Shown piece after piece: positions 45,845 to 54,948 of a stretch of DNA of 64,000 nt (position 1 is the first letter of the stretch; every line of letters starts with the position of its first letter). A program made the translations under genes and the position numbers. The notes beneath the pieces were generated by a model. The model made no database searches. It was not told the origin of the DNA and saw only the letters and a program-made list of their open reading frames with translations. The DNA is taken from positions 1-64,000 of the forward strand of contig NZ_AKJE01000110.1 of NCBI RefSeq assembly GCF_000282495.1, in the 5' to 3' direction. The stretch is from Pseudomonas sp. GM79 (GTDB lineage: Bacteria; Pseudomonadota; Gammaproteobacteria; Pseudomonadales; Pseudomonadaceae).

Positions 45845-47461
45845 ATGCCGGTCATCCAGTCCCAGGTAGACCCGTTCAGCGAATCGTTCGCCCGTAACCG
45901 TGCGGCCATGCTGGCCGGCATCGAGCAGGTCCGCCAGCTCGAACAGAACCTGCTGAACAAAGCCGCCGAAGCCAAGCCCAGGTTCGACAAGCGCGGGCAA
46001 CTGCTGCCCCGGGAGCGACTTAACCTGCTGCTTGACCCCGGCGCGCCGTTCCTCGAACTGGCGAGCCTGGCCGGCTATAAGCTGCACGACGACAAGGACG
46101 GCAGTTCGGCCGGCGGCGGTTTGATCGCCGGCATCGGTTACGTTTCCGGCGCGCGGGTTTTGGTGGTGGCGAACAACAGCGCGATCAAGGGTGGAACCAT
46201 TTCCCCCAGTGGTTTGAAAAAGTCCCTGCGCCTGCAACAGATCGCCATGGAAAACAAACTGCCGGTGATCACCCTCGCGGAGAGCGGGGGCGCCAACCTC
46301 AATTACGCGGCGGAGATTTTCGTCGAAGGCGCGCGCAGCTTTGCCAATCAGGCGCGGATGTCGGCCATGGGCTTGCCGCAAATCACCGTGGTCCATGGCT
46401 CGGCCACGGCGGGCGGTGCTTATCAGCCGGGGTTGTCGGATTACGTGGTGGTGGTGCGCGGCAAGGCCAAGCTGTTTCTTGCCGGGCCGCCGCTGCTCAA
46501 GGCCGCCACCGGTGAAGTCGCTACCGACGAAGAACTGGGCGGCGCCCAGATGCACGCGCAAACCGCCGGCACCGCCGAATACCTGGCCGAGAACGATGCT
46601 GATGGCGTGCGCCAGGTGCGCGAGATCATGAGCCTGTTGCCGTGGAACGATCAGTTGCCATGGTTACCCGAACGTCGGTGGGAAGAACCGCTCTACCCCA
46701 TCGACGAACTGCTGGGACTGATCCCGGATGACCCGAAAAAGCCCTACGACGTGCGCGAAATCATCGCCCGGATTGCCGACGCGTCGAACTTCCTCGAATT
46801 CAAGGGCGAGTTCGACCAGCAAACAATCTGCGGGCATTTGCAGCTTCAGGGTCGAGCCTGCGGCTTCATCGGCAACAACGGCCCGATTACGCCCAAAGGT
46901 GCGAGCAAGGCTGCACAGTTCATTCAGCTCTGCGACCAGAGCCAGACGCCCCTGCTGTTTTTCCACAACACCACCGGTTTCATGGTCGGCACCGAGTCGG
47001 AACAACAAGGCGTGATCAAGCACGGCGCGAAAATGATTCAAGCGGTGGCCAATGCCCGAGTGCCCAAACTGACGATTGTCGTCGGTGGTTCCTACGGCGC
47101 TGGCAACTACGCGATGTGCGGCCGTGGCCTCGACCCGCGTTTCATCTTCGCCTGGCCCAACAGCCGCACCGCGGTGATGGGCGGCGCTCAGGCCGGCAAA
47201 GTGCTGCGGATCGTCACCGAAGCCAAACAGCTCAAGGACGGGTTGGTGCCCGACCCGAAAATGCTCGACATGCTGGAACAAGTCACCGCGCAGAAGCTCG
47301 ACAGCCAGTCCACCGCGTTGTATGGCAGCGCCAATCTATGGGACGACGGGCTGATTGATCCGCGGGACACCCGCACGTTGCTCGGGTATTTGCTGGACAT
47401 CTGCCATGAGGCCGAGGTTCGTTCGCTGCAACCCAACAGTTTCGGCGTAGCCCGTTTTTGA
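45845..47461 (+). CDS. atuC: geranyl-CoA carboxylase beta (carboxyltransferase) subunit
   Basis: The 538-residue acyl-CoA carboxyltransferase has LLDPGAPFLELASLAGY, GGTISPSGLKKSLRLQQIA, the oxyanion-type NLNYAAEIF and HGSATAGGAYQPGLSDY, and C-terminal GNYAMCGRGLDPRF. It moves carboxyl from biotin on AtuF to cis-geranyl-CoA, giving isohexenyl-glutaconyl-CoA; the close homologue LiuB does the same for methylcrotonyl-CoA. Assignment to geranyl-CoA rests on the atu neighbours. AAGGAATAACC precedes the ATG. Confidence 0.93.
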   Translation: MPVIQSQVDPFSESFARNRAAMLAGIEQVRQLEQNLLNKAAEAKPRFDKRGQLLPRERLNLLLDPGAPFLELASLAGYKLHDDKDGSSAGGGLIAGIGYVSGARVLVVANNSAIKGGTISPSGLKKSLRLQQIAMENKLPVITLAESGGANLNYAAEIFVEGARSFANQARMSAMGLPQITVVHGSATAGGAYQPGLSDYVVVVRGKAKLFLAGPPLLKAATGEVATDEELGGAQMHAQTAGTAEYLAENDADGVRQVREIMSLLPWNDQLPWLPERRWEEPLYPIDELLGLIPDDPKKPYDVREIIARIADASNFLEFKGEFDQQTICGHLQLQGRACGFIGNNGPITPKGASKAAQFIQLCDQSQTPLLFFHNTTGFMVGTESEQQGVIKHGAKMIQAVANARVPKLTIVVGGSYGAGNYAMCGRGLDPRFIFAWPNSRTAVMGGAQAGKVLRIVTEAKQLKDGLVPDPKMLDMLEQVTAQKLDSQSTALYGSANLWDDGLIDPRDTRTLLGYLLDICHEAEVRSLQPNSFGVARF

Positions 47462-47484
47462 TGACGCGGAGCGTCTAAGGCTGC

Positions 47485-47508
47485 ATTCCCACGCAGAGCG
47501 TGGGAACG
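47485..47508. repeat. palindromic intergenic repeat (TTCCCACGC...GCGTGGGAA)
   Basis: TTCCCACGC-AGA-GCGTGGGAA lies between atuC and atuD. This type of palindrome is common in Pseudomonas intergenic DNA and differs from the REP core. It could form an mRNA hairpin inside the operon. Confidence 0.7.
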
Positions 47509-47529
47509 ATCACAGGAGAACAATAAAAA

Positions 47530-48687
47530 ATGATCTTCACCCAGGAACACGAAGCACTGCGCCGCACTGTCCGCCAATTCGTCGATCACGAGATCAATCC
47601 TCATGTCGAGGAATGGGAAAAAGCCGGGCGTTTTCCGATCCATGAGATCTTCCGCAAGGCGGGCGACCTTGGTCTGCTGGGGATTTCCAAACCGGAAAAA
47701 TTCGGCGGCATGGGGCTCGACTACAGCTATTCGATTGTGGCCGCCGAAGAGTTCGGCACCATTCATTGCGGCGGTATTCCGATGTCCATCGGCGTGCAGA
47801 CCGACATGTGCACCCCGGCCCTGGCGCGTTTCGGCTCCGATGAACTGCGCGAAGAATTCCTCCGCCCCGCGATCACCGGCGAGCAGGTTGGCTGCATTGG
47901 CGTCTCCGAAGTCGGTGCAGGCTCCGACGTAGCAGGCTTGAAAACCACCGCCCGCAAGGACGGCGACGACTACGTGATCAACGGCAGCAAGATGTGGATC
48001 ACCAACTCGCCGAGCGCCGATTTCATTTGCCTGCTGGCCAACACCTCGGATGACAAACCGCACATCAACAAGTCGCTGATCATGGTGCCGATGAACAGCC
48101 CTGGCATAAGCCTCAGCTCGCACCTGGACAAGCTCGGCATGCGCAGCTCGGAAACCGCCCAGGTGTTTTTCGACAACGTGCGCGTGCCGCAACGCAACCG
48201 CATCGGCCACGAAGGCGCGGGATTCATGATGCAGATGCTGCAGTTCCAGGAAGAACGGCTGTTCGGCGCCGCAAACATGATCAAAGGCCTGGAGTACTGC
48301 GTCGACAGCACCATCGAGTACTGCAAGGAGCGCAAAACCTTTGGCAATGCGCTGATCGACAATCAAGTCATCCATTTCCGCCTGGCCGAGCTGCAAACCG
48401 AAATCGAATGCCTGCGGGCGCTGGTCTATCAAGCCACCGAGCAATACATCAAAGGCCAGGACGTCACCCGTCTGGCGTCCATGGCCAAACTCAAGGCCGG
48501 GCGCCTCGGTCGGGAGGTCAGCGACAGTTGCCTGCAATATTGGGGCGGCATGGGCTTCATGTGGGACAACCCGGTGGCGCGGGCTTACCGCGATGTGCGG
48601 CTGGTGTCGATCGGCGGCGGTGCCGACGAAATCATGCTGGGGATCATCTGCAAACTCATGGGCATCCTGCCGGGGAAAAAGAAATGA
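47530..48687 (+). CDS. atuD: citronellyl-CoA dehydrogenase (acyl-CoA dehydrogenase)
   Basis: The 385-residue acyl-CoA dehydrogenase has FAD-site signatures CIGVSEVGAGSDVAGL and KMWITNSPSADF, and the C-terminal region LQYWGGMGFMWDNPVARAYRD with RLVSIGGGADEIM. In the atu pathway it oxidises citronellyl-CoA to cis-geranyl-CoA, passing electrons to ETF. ACAGGAGAACAATAAAAA leads the ATG at 47530. Its stop overlaps the atuE start (ATGA). Confidence 0.93.
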   Translation: MIFTQEHEALRRTVRQFVDHEINPHVEEWEKAGRFPIHEIFRKAGDLGLLGISKPEKFGGMGLDYSYSIVAAEEFGTIHCGGIPMSIGVQTDMCTPALARFGSDELREEFLRPAITGEQVGCIGVSEVGAGSDVAGLKTTARKDGDDYVINGSKMWITNSPSADFICLLANTSDDKPHINKSLIMVPMNSPGISLSSHLDKLGMRSSETAQVFFDNVRVPQRNRIGHEGAGFMMQMLQFQEERLFGAANMIKGLEYCVDSTIEYCKERKTFGNALIDNQVIHFRLAELQTEIECLRALVYQATEQYIKGQDVTRLASMAKLKAGRLGREVSDSCLQYWGGMGFMWDNPVARAYRDVRLVSIGGGADEIMLGIICKLMGILPGKKK

Positions 48688-49481
48688 ACACCCTTCCCGT
48701 TTGCCAGACTCTGTTGCTCGAACGGCATAACGGCGTCCTGCACATCACCCTCAATCGCCCCGACAGTCGCAACGCCATGAGCTTGCAAATGGTCGCCGAG
48801 CTGCGTGCGGTGCTGGCGGCGGTGCGCGATGACCGGCAGGTTCGCGCGTTGGTGATCGGCGGTGCCGGCGGGCATTTTTGTGCCGGTGCCGACATCAAGG
48901 ACATGGCCAATGCCCGCGCGCAAGGCGCGACCGCCTACCGCGAATTGAACCGTGCGTTCGGCGCCTTGCTGGAAGAAGCTCAGCATGCGCCGCAAGTGGT
49001 CATCACGGTGCTGCAAGGCGCTGTGCTTGGCGGCGGCTTCGGTCTGGCCTGCGTCAGTGACATAGCCATGGCCGATCATCAGGCGCAATTCGGCCTGCCG
49101 GAAACCAGCCTCGGCCTGTTGCCGGCGCAGATCGCACCGTTCGTGGTGCAGCGCATCGGCCTGACCCAGGCCCGCCGACTGGCCCTGACCGCCGCACGGT
49201 TCGATGGCACCCAGGCCCGGCGGATGGGATTGGTGCATTTTGTCGAGCATGACCCGCAAGCCTTGGCCGAGCGCCTCGATGAAGTGCTGGCCCATGTGTT
49301 GTGTTGTGCTCCGGGGGCGAATGCGGCGACCAAAAAACTCTTGCTGGCGAGTGCGGGGCAACTTTCGGATGGACTGCTGGATCAGGCCGCCGAGTGGTTT
49401 AGTGAAGCGGTGACTGGGGATGAAGGGGTCGAGGGGACCATGGCTTTTGTGCAAAAGCGAAAACCGGGTTGGGCTTCTTAA
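48684..49481 (+). CDS. atuE: isohexenylglutaconyl-CoA hydratase (crotonase family)
   Basis: The 265-residue crotonase has ITLNRPDSRNAMS, the oxyanion-hole segment GGAGGHFCAGADIKDMANA and GAVLGGGFGLACVSDIAMAD, with Glu in LPETSLGLLPAQ. AtuE hydrates isohexenylglutaconyl-CoA, the product of geranyl-CoA carboxylase. It starts in an ATGA overlap with atuD. A REP doublet follows immediately, before atuF. Confidence 0.92.
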   Translation: MNTLPVCQTLLLERHNGVLHITLNRPDSRNAMSLQMVAELRAVLAAVRDDRQVRALVIGGAGGHFCAGADIKDMANARAQGATAYRELNRAFGALLEEAQHAPQVVITVLQGAVLGGGFGLACVSDIAMADHQAQFGLPETSLGLLPAQIAPFVVQRIGLTQARRLALTAARFDGTQARRMGLVHFVEHDPQALAERLDEVLAHVLCCAPGANAATKKLLLASAGQLSDGLLDQAAEWFSEAVTGDEGVEGTMAFVQKRKPGWAS

Positions 49482-49485
49482 AAGC

Positions 49486-49550
49486 TTCGCGAGCAAGCCC
49501 GCTCCCACAGGGGAATGCATTTCAAATGTGGGAGCGGGCTTGCTCGCGAA
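49486..49550. repeat. REP doublet (REPIN) 8
   Basis: Inverted cores lie at 49486-49508 and 49528-49550, with a spacer of only 19 bp. It is inside the atu operon, 40 bp before the atuF start. Confidence 0.9.
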
Positions 49551-49590
49551 GAGGCCCTGAATGACACCGCAAAATTCAAGGAAAGCGTCC

Positions 49591-51552
49591 ATGCCCGCCT
49601 TCAGCAAAATCCTGATCGCCAACCGCGGTGAAATCGCCTGCCGCATCCAGCGCACCGCGCAAGCGCTGGGCTACCGCACCGTCGCAGTATTCAGCGACGC
49701 CGACGCCGATGCCTTGCATGTGCAGATGGCCGACGAAGCCGTGAACATCGGCCCGGCCCCGGTGCAGCAGTCTTACCTGAACATTCAGGCAATCATCGAC
49801 GCCGCCCGGCGCACCGGTGCCGATGCGATCCACCCCGGTTACGGCTTTCTCTCGGAAAACGCAGAATTCGCCCGCGCCTGCCAACAGGCCGGCATCATCT
49901 TCATCGGCCCGAGCCCCGAGGCCATCGAACTGATGGGCAGCAAACGTCTGTCGAAACTCGCCATGATCAAAGCGGGCGTGCCCTGCATCAAAGGCTATCA
50001 GGGCAGCGAACAGGACGACGCGACCCTCGGCCGTGAAGCCGAAAGCATCGGCTACCCGCTGATGATCAAGGCCAGTGCCGGTGGCGGCGGTCGTGGCATG
50101 CGCCTGGCGCACAGCGCTGGAGAGTTGCTGGAGCAGATTCGCACCGCACGCTCCGAGGCACTGCATGGGTTTGGCAGCGACGAACTGATCCTCGAACAAG
50201 CCTTGATCGACCCGCGTCACGTCGAAGTTCAGGTGTTTGGCGATCAGCACGGCAACCTGATCTATCTTGGTGAGCGCGATTGTTCGATCCAGCGTCGGCA
50301 TCAGAAAATCATCGAAGAAGCGCCCTGCCCGGTGATGACTGCCGACTTGCGCCAGGCCATGGGCGAAGCGGCGCTCAAGGCGGGGCGCGCGGTGAATTAT
50401 GTCGGCGCCGGCACTGTGGAGTTCCTGCTGGATGCTCGCGGGCATTTCTACTTTCTGGAAATGAACACCCGGCTGCAAGTGGAACACCCGGTGACAGAGC
50501 TGATCACCGGCCTCGATCTGGTGGCCTGGCAGTTTCACGTGGCCGAAGGACTGCCACTGCCGTTGCAACAGGAGCAGGTTCAGCTCAACGGCCATGCCAT
50601 GGAAGTGCGTCTGTATGCCGAAGACCCAGCCCAAGGATTTCTGCCGCAAACCGGGCGAATCGCAGCCTGGGAACCTGCGTTGCCGGGCGGTGTGCGGATC
50701 GACCATGGCTTGATCGAGGGCCAGTCTGTCAGTCCGTTTTATGATCCGATGCTGGGCAAGCTCATCGCCCACGGCGCTACCCGCGAAGAAGCCCGGCGTA
50801 AGTTGCTGCGGGCGGTACAGGACAGCGTGCTGCTGGGCGTGCAAAGCAATCAGCGCTTGCTCGCCTGCCTGCTGGAACATCCGCAGTTCATCAGCGGCAA
50901 GTTCAGCACCGGGTTCATCCCCACGCACTTCGCCGATCATCCCTGCCTGCATCCCCATGTGCCGAGAGCCGAAGAACTGGCCATCGCTGCGGCGCTGTTT
51001 TATCAGGCTTCAGCGCAGGCTCACCGCACCCCGCTGGCCGGTTGGCGCAACAACGCCAGCGTGCCTTTGCACTACCGAATCGGCCTGGAGGATCAGGATT
51101 GGCCAGTAGAATTGAACGCTGAACCTGGCAAACCCTACCGTGTTCAGATCGACGCTCGTGCCCTCGAACTGAAGGTCATACAGTGCGACGGACGTTGGGC
51201 CACGCTGGAAATCGACGGCATCCGCCAACGCCATGCCTACCGCCTCGAGGCCGGGCAACTGTGGTTGTTCACGCGCCCCGGCAGCCTGCGGCTGGTCGAT
51301 CGAACCCAGGCACTGGTCAGCAGCCAGGCCAGTGTCAGTTCCGGCACGCTCAAGGCGCCGATGGACGGGGCGATCGTCGACGTACTGGTCAGTGAGGGCA
51401 GCCCGGTCAGCAAAGGTCAGCTATTGGTGGTGCTCGAAGCAATGAAAATGGAGCATCCGCTCAAATCGGGGATTGACGGAGTGCTTAAACGCTTGCAGGT
51501 CAGGGTCGGCGATCAGGTCAAAAATCGTCAGATTTTGTTAGAGGTCGGATAA
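49591..51552 (+). CDS. atuF: geranyl-CoA carboxylase alpha (biotin) subunit
   Basis: The 653-residue protein has a biotin carboxylase (SKILIANRGEIACRIQRTA, HPGYGFLSENAEFA, ATP-grasp KASAGGGGRGMR, EMNTRLQVEHPVTE) in residues ~1-450. A linker domain and a C-terminal biotinyl domain follow, with LVVLEAMKMEHPLKSG (biotin on the Lys of MKM). It carboxylates biotin with ATP and bicarbonate for AtuC. AAGGAAAG before ATG 49591 sets the start; the ATG at 49561 falls right after the REP element without a site. It is the last atu gene here, as atuG and atuH are absent downstream. Confidence 0.93.
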   Translation: MPAFSKILIANRGEIACRIQRTAQALGYRTVAVFSDADADALHVQMADEAVNIGPAPVQQSYLNIQAIIDAARRTGADAIHPGYGFLSENAEFARACQQAGIIFIGPSPEAIELMGSKRLSKLAMIKAGVPCIKGYQGSEQDDATLGREAESIGYPLMIKASAGGGGRGMRLAHSAGELLEQIRTARSEALHGFGSDELILEQALIDPRHVEVQVFGDQHGNLIYLGERDCSIQRRHQKIIEEAPCPVMTADLRQAMGEAALKAGRAVNYVGAGTVEFLLDARGHFYFLEMNTRLQVEHPVTELITGLDLVAWQFHVAEGLPLPLQQEQVQLNGHAMEVRLYAEDPAQGFLPQTGRIAAWEPALPGGVRIDHGLIEGQSVSPFYDPMLGKLIAHGATREEARRKLLRAVQDSVLLGVQSNQRLLACLLEHPQFISGKFSTGFIPTHFADHPCLHPHVPRAEELAIAAALFYQASAQAHRTPLAGWRNNASVPLHYRIGLEDQDWPVELNAEPGKPYRVQIDARALELKVIQCDGRWATLEIDGIRQRHAYRLEAGQLWLFTRPGSLRLVDRTQALVSSQASVSSGTLKAPMDGAIVDVLVSEGSPVSKGQLLVVLEAMKMEHPLKSGIDGVLKRLQVRVGDQVKNRQILLEVG

Positions 51553-51623
51553 GCCGCTAGGCGGATCCGCCGGGTTTGGCTACGCTCAAGCCCTATCAGG
51601 ACGCGGATACCAGGAACCCTGCG

Positions 51624-52172
51624 ATGCCTCACTGGTTGGTCATTGATCTGGAAGCCACCACCGATGAGGGTGGCTGGCCAGTAACGGAAATGGAAATCAT
51701 CGAAATCGGTGCCACCCTCGTGGACCGCAAGGGCCAGGAACTGGATCACTTCCAGTGCTTCGTGCGCCCGTTGCGCCGGCCCTTGCTGACGCCGTTTTGC
51801 CGGGAACTGACCCACATCACCCAGGCCAATATCGATGCCTCACAACCGCTCACCGACGTCTGGCCGTTGTTCGAACGCTGGCTCGGCCAGCATCACGCAC
51901 GCCTGGAAGGCTGGGCCAGTTGGGGCGATTACGACCGCAAACAGCTGCTTCAAGACTGGCAGCGCCTGCAACTCGACAGCGCCCTGAGCCGGGTGCCGCA
52001 CATGAACCTCAAGCAACGCTTCGCCAAGGCTCGTCGGCTGGAGCGCCCGCTGGGGCTTAATGGAGCCTTGCAGCTGGCGGGCCTGCAGTTCAACGGTCAG
52101 CAGCATCGGGCGCTGGAAGACGCGCGCAATACTGCGCGTTTGTTACCGCTGGTTTTCCCCGCGAATCCTTGA
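51624..52172 (+). CDS. DEDDh 3'-5' exonuclease
   Basis: The 182-residue exonuclease has Exo I VIDLEATTDEGGWP (Asp, Glu), Exo II WASWGDYDRKQL (Asp) and Exo III HRALEDARNTA (His, Asp), so it is DEDDh-type with complete catalytic residues. It resembles KapD/ERI-1-like RNA exonucleases. AGGAACCCTGCG precedes ATG 51624, while the open frame from 51576 begins at TTG without a site. It lies 71 bp after atuF on the same strand but is unlikely to be part of that pathway. Confidence 0.87.
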   Translation: MPHWLVIDLEATTDEGGWPVTEMEIIEIGATLVDRKGQELDHFQCFVRPLRRPLLTPFCRELTHITQANIDASQPLTDVWPLFERWLGQHHARLEGWASWGDYDRKQLLQDWQRLQLDSALSRVPHMNLKQRFAKARRLERPLGLNGALQLAGLQFNGQQHRALEDARNTARLLPLVFPANP

Positions 52173-52246
52173 GTGCAGGAGGTGACGCCTATCGACACCT
52201 TGTGCATACTGGCCGGCCCTTTTTAGCCCTTTTCGAGGAACCGCCC

Positions 52247-52531
52247 ATGTTTAAAGTCAACGAGTACTTCGACGGCACCGTCAAGTCGATCGCCTTTGGC
52301 ACCGCTGAAGGTCCAGCGACCATCGGCGTCATGGCACCGGGCGAATACGAATTCGGCACCAGCCAGCGTGAAATCATGCACGTGGTGTCCGGCGCCCTGA
52401 CCGTCAAACTGCCTGACAGCGATGCTTGGGAAACCTTCGCCGCCGGCAGCCAGTTCAACGTGCCCGCCAACAGCAAGTTCCAGCTGAAAGTGGCCGTCGA
52501 CACCGCTTACCTGTGCGAATACCGCGGTTAA
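52247..52531 (+). CDS. ppnP: pyrimidine/purine nucleoside phosphorylase PpnP
   Basis: The 94-residue cupin protein (former DUF1255/YaiE) has FKVNEYFDGTVKSIAF, VMAPGEYEFGTSQREIMHVVSG and the closing YLCEYRG. PpnP splits various nucleosides by phosphorolysis. GAGGAACCGCCC stands before the ATG. It is followed by a strong intrinsic terminator. Confidence 0.93.
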   Translation: MFKVNEYFDGTVKSIAFGTAEGPATIGVMAPGEYEFGTSQREIMHVVSGALTVKLPDSDAWETFAAGSQFNVPANSKFQLKVAVDTAYLCEYRG

Positions 52532-52552
52532 CCCCCCGGGTTTTCACAGCGA

Positions 52553-52592
52553 CAAAAAAAATGCCCGTGTCCTTGGACGCGGGCATTTTTTA
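52553..52592. terminator. intrinsic terminator after ppnP
   Basis: ATGCCCG (52561-52567) and the inner GTCC pair with GGAC and CGGGCAT, preceded by an A-run and followed by TTTTTTATTTT. It probably works for both ppnP and the convergent MOSC gene. Confidence 0.88.
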
Positions 52593-52605
52593 TTTTGAAG
52601 GGCTT

Positions 52606-53409
52606 TTATTCGAGGATCGTCACGGGCATGCCGACTTCAAGCCGGCCATTGCCGTCGTTGACCAGATTCTGCCCGAACATCGCGCCGTCGGCCTCGGCGC
52701 GGTATTTCTGCAATGTGGCCAGCGGTTCACGATCTTCGCTGCGTTCGCCGGTCTGCGGGTCGATGGTGGTCAGAATGCAGCGTGAGCAGGACTTGACCAC
52801 GCGGAATTCGACATCGCCAATGCGGATGCGCTTCCAGCTATCTTCGGCATACGCTTCACTGCCCTCGATCACCAGATTGGGCCGGAAACGCAACATCTCC
52901 AGCGGCCGCCCGACTTTGCTCGACAAGTCTTCCAGCGACGCCTGACCAATCAGCAACAACGGGAAACCGTCGGCAAACGCCACCTGATCGTCGTCCTTGC
53001 CATAGCCGGCCTGGGTGGTCCGTGCGCGATCAAGCGGCACTTGCACCAGACGCGTCGGCTTGCCGATGAACTCACTGACCCAGGCACCCGCCGCATCGCC
53101 GGCATCGGGGACGCGCAAGGTGTCGCGCCAGATGGTCACGCCACGCAAATCGGCATCGCCGTCAGGCAACGCAATATCGATCGTTGAATGGCCCGGGGCA
53201 CTGAGGGTCAAGCCGCCGTCGGCACTCCACAACGCCGACAGCTGACTCATTTTCGCGACCGCGCGTTGGGTCAGAAAGCGCCCACTGGCTTCGTCCACCA
53301 GCATCCAGCGTCGATCACCGTCCAGTCCCAGCTTGTCCAGGCTGACCTCATTGAGGGTCTCGCCCTTGCCGGATTTCAATGGAAAACGATAAAGCGCGCT
53401 CAGACGCAT
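52606..53409 (-). CDS. MOSC-domain protein (YcbX-like)
   Basis: The 267-residue protein has an N-terminal MOSC beta-barrel domain (RLSALYRFPLKSGKGE, LDGDRRWMLVDEASGRFLTQR) and the MOSC core with VEFRVVKSCSRCILTTIDPQTG, whose Cys could bind the molybdenum cofactor. YcbX-type proteins reduce N-hydroxylated compounds. Here no C-terminal ferredoxin domain is present, so it is the short form. AGGGAG lies upstream of ATG 53409. Confidence 0.85.
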   Translation of the reverse strand: MRLSALYRFPLKSGKGETLNEVSLDKLGLDGDRRWMLVDEASGRFLTQRAVAKMSQLSALWSADGGLTLSAPGHSTIDIALPDGDADLRGVTIWRDTLRVPDAGDAAGAWVSEFIGKPTRLVQVPLDRARTTQAGYGKDDDQVAFADGFPLLLIGQASLEDLSSKVGRPLEMLRFRPNLVIEGSEAYAEDSWKRIRIGDVEFRVVKSCSRCILTTIDPQTGERSEDREPLATLQKYRAEADGAMFGQNLVNDGNGRLEVGMPVTILE

Positions 53410-53468
53410 GGCCAGCTCCCTGGTGGGTAAAAACGCCACCCTATACGAGCTTGATTGCCGAATCAAAG

Positions 53469-53492
53469 GCCCCGTGGCGAGGGGGCTTGTCC
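53469..53492. repeat. fragment of a second Pseudomonas intergenic repeat
   Basis: CCCCGTGGCGAGGGGGCTTG and the bases after it resemble one end of another GC-rich intergenic repeat of pseudomonads. Only one arm is present, in the 137-bp gap between the MOSC gene and cheV. Confidence 0.4.
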
Positions 53493-53546
53493 TAATGCCT
53501 CTAAATTAAGCTGTAATGCCAGCTGCTACAAAGAATGCGCCGGGGC

Positions 53547-54485
53547 TTAACTTGTCGGCACTGCGTCGAGCATAAGGCGCTGGCGCACCACGTCGACGAG
53601 TTTGTCGGGCTGGAATTTGGAGAGAAAGTTGTCGCAGCCGACCTTCTTCACCATCGAGTCGTTGAAGCTGCCCGACAGCGAGGTGTGCAAGACCACATAA
53701 AGGCCACGCAAACGGGGGTCATTACGGATTTCGGTGGTCAGGCGATAGCCATCCATCTCCGGCATTTCCGCATCGGTGAAGATCATCAGCAGCTTGTCGG
53801 TCATGACTTCGCCCGTATCTGCCCAGGCCTTGAGCATGTTCAGCGCCTTCAAGCCATCGCTGGCAATGTGCATCTTCACGCCCAACTGACCCAACGTGTC
53901 GCGCAATTGCGACAAGGCCACGTTAGAGTCATCCACCAGCAGCACTTCGCGGCCACGGGCACGCTCCAGCACCGGATCGTCGAGTTTGTCGCGCGATACC
54001 TTGGCGTTGTACGGAACGATCTCCGCCAGGACTTTCTCGACGTCGATGATTTCCACCAACTGATCATCGACTTTGCTGATGGCGGTCAGGTAATGCTGGC
54101 GACCGGCACTGGCCGGCGGCGGCAAAATGGCTTCCCAGTTCATGTTGACGATGCGGTCCACGCCACCGACCAGGAACGCCTGCACCGAGCGGTTGTACTC
54201 GGTGACAATAATGGTACTGGTGGGACTTGGCACCAACGGGCGCATGCCGATGGCCTGGGACAGATCGATCACCGGCAGCGTCTGGCCACGCAGGTTGACC
54301 ACGCCGCAAACAAAGGGATGGCGTTGCGGCATCAGGGTCAGCTTCGGCAGCTGAAGCACTTCCTGGACCTTGAAGACGTTGATCGCAAACAATTGCCGTC
54401 CGGCCAGCCGAAACATGAGAATTTCCAGGCGATTCTCACCCACTAGTTGCGTGCGTTGGTCTACCGTGTCGAGAATGCCGGCCAT
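53547..54485 (-). CDS. cheV: chemotaxis coupling protein CheV
   Basis: The 312-residue protein has an N-terminal CheW domain (RLEILMFRLAGRQLFAINVFK, HPFVCGVVNLRGQTLPVIDL) to about residue 165. A C-terminal receiver domain follows (EVLLVDDSNVALSQL, phospho-Asp in IFTDAEMPEMDG, Lys in DNFLSKFQPDKL). CheV couples receptors to CheA and can be phosphorylated for adaptation. ATG 54485 (AGGAGTCATTA upstream) gives the standard MAGILDTVDQRTQLV start. A sigma-28-type promoter lies about 43 bp before the ATG. Confidence 0.93.
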   Translation of the reverse strand: MAGILDTVDQRTQLVGENRLEILMFRLAGRQLFAINVFKVQEVLQLPKLTLMPQRHPFVCGVVNLRGQTLPVIDLSQAIGMRPLVPSPTSTIIVTEYNRSVQAFLVGGVDRIVNMNWEAILPPPASAGRQHYLTAISKVDDQLVEIIDVEKVLAEIVPYNAKVSRDKLDDPVLERARGREVLLVDDSNVALSQLRDTLGQLGVKMHIASDGLKALNMLKAWADTGEVMTDKLLMIFTDAEMPEMDGYRLTTEIRNDPRLRGLYVVLHTSLSGSFNDSMVKKVGCDNFLSKFQPDKLVDVVRQRLMLDAVPTS

Positions 54486-54517
54486 TAATGACTCCTGGGC
54501 TTGTTCTGATGAATTCA

Positions 54518-54628
54518 CTAAAGGGAGTTATCGGCTGTTTTTGCCGGACCTTGACCCCCAGACAAAATGCCAGGTTCAGGCATTGATGTCACATTAACAT
54601 CATGCTTTACTGGCTCCGTGATTTTCAT
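54518..54628 (-). CDS. doubtful 36-residue ORF upstream of cheV
   Basis: ATG 54628 has AAGGAAGCAG in front and opens a 36-codon frame (MKITEPVKHDVNVTSMPEPG and on). Its 3' end overlaps the cheV promoter. It could be a small protein or leader, but there is no family match and base use is not distinctive. Confidence 0.25.
   Translation of the reverse strand: MKITEPVKHDVNVTSMPEPGILSGGQGPAKTADNSL
54528..54554 (-). promoter_or_regulatory. sigma-28 (FliA)-type promoter for cheV
   Basis: On the minus strand TCAAGGTC, 11 nt, GCCGATAA. The -10 is identical to the enterobacterial FliA consensus, and the -35 matches 5 of 8 bases of TAAAGTTT. The predicted start leaves a leader of about 36 nt. In the rest of the 463-bp gap to 54948 I see no other clear signal. 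Confidence 0.65.
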
Positions 54629-54948
54629 CTGCTTCCTTCCCTGCGGCGCGACCTCGGTTTGCACGTTAGGTTCCCCTGCGTAAGGGATTCCCCTAGTAAC
54701 AATCAGGCCCAACCTGATATTCGCAATATCCAATAGCCATTAATGTGACGCCATTCTCATTGCATGAATGGAGTCAGGCTTTTGTGTGCGATTGCAGGTC
54801 AGTGGCCATCCACCCTCTCGAGTTCCCCTGCCGGCGCTCAAATCTGCCGGAGCGCGATATCACGAAGGCTTGGCAGCGCGGGGACACCTATGGTTCTCGT
54901 CGGCACACACGACATTCCCTCATCTGACACGACGTTGTGGAGATAAGC

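Noticed and set aside
49561..49590. ATG at 49561 as the atuF start
   Set aside because: It directly follows the REP doublet without a ribosome site, whereas ATG 49591 has AAGGAAAG and the usual biotin carboxylase N-terminus.
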